This document shows positions 33,479 through 33,549 of a DNA stretch of 33,549 bases, piece after piece (position 1 is the first letter of the stretch; each line of letters opens with the position of its first letter). The position numbers and the translations under genes are program-made. The DNA lies in NCBI GenBank assembly GCA_028684915.1, contig JAQUEZ010000061.1:1-33549 (forward strand), in the 5' to 3' direction. This stretch comes from Desulfobulbus sp. Its GTDB lineage: Bacteria; Desulfobacterota; Desulfobulbia; Desulfobulbales; Desulfobulbaceae. The notes under the pieces are model-generated. The model was not told the DNA's origin, did no database searches, and saw only the letters and a list, made by a program, of their open reading frames with translations.

Positions 33479-33549
33479 ACTATGAGTTCCTTTCGCTCGG
33501 GTGAAATGATAACGGAGTGTTCCCGCATAGGCTGAAAATCAAGGGATGG
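33479..33549 (-). other. Upstream edge of the glutamate synthase operon
   Basis: Besides the ribosome binding site, one minus-strand frame is open from the window edge to a TAG at 33482-33480, ending in SFHPSERNS. It could be the tail of an upstream gene that nearly abuts the FMN subunit, such as the expected glutaminase, but 22 codons are too few to tell. Confidence 0.3.

Overview
The window looks like a chromosomal segment of an anaerobic Gram-negative bacterium, most likely a sulfate-reducer-type member of Desulfobacterota (Desulfobulbales-like). The basis is a moderately GC-rich coding style, Lol lipoprotein export genes and a class A PBP (diderm envelope), a split ferredoxin-rich glutamate synthase of the archaeal/anaerobe type, and a PEP-CTERM protein. 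The lineage is an inference. No tRNA, rRNA, CRISPR array, insertion sequence or phage gene was found.

Layout. 1-349 (minus): truncated NtrC-type response regulator. 425-10792 (plus): rlmD (23S rRNA m5U methyltransferase), lysS, lolC-lolD, a CHAP-like lipoprotein and a 1450-residue SNF2 ATPase. 10916-12238 (minus): exported DUF945/YdgA-like protein. 12239-12892: a 654-base non-coding stretch with several hairpins. 12893-13873 (plus): exported metallo-beta-lactamase-fold hydrolase resembling methyl parathion hydrolase, separated by a strong two-way terminator from a co-directional minus-strand run: mutL > hisD > rsmG > leuB > Prs-family enzyme > asd (21470 down to 13958). Divergent from mutL are a class A PBP (21545-23431), a cysteine-rich protein, ogt, and a 90-residue orphan protein closed by a terminator at 24957-25007. 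25042-28794 (minus): PEP-CTERM protein > lapG > lapD. 29447-33478 (minus): two subunits of a split glutamate synthase with its terminator; an upstream glutaminase subunit probably lies beyond the right edge.

The most interesting locus is 25042-28794. It combines a c-di-GMP receptor of LapD type (both GGDEF and EAL domains visibly degenerate), its periplasmic protease partner LapG (Cys125/His160/Asp177, with the calcium-binding Asp and Glu flanking the Cys), and a PEP-CTERM protein, with no LapA-type adhesin in view. This suggests that c-di-GMP-controlled periplasmic proteolysis acts on, or together with, an exosortase-sorted surface protein.

A second structural signal is a family of short dispersed hairpin repeats. 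Four copies share a GGAACGTCGTT-like core and sit in intergenic gaps at 3364-3403, 5397-5425, 15136-15202 and 17394-17448; a possible fragment is at 27073-27086. The rest of the window is largely housekeeping: translation, lipoprotein export, amino-acid synthesis, DNA repair and cell wall.
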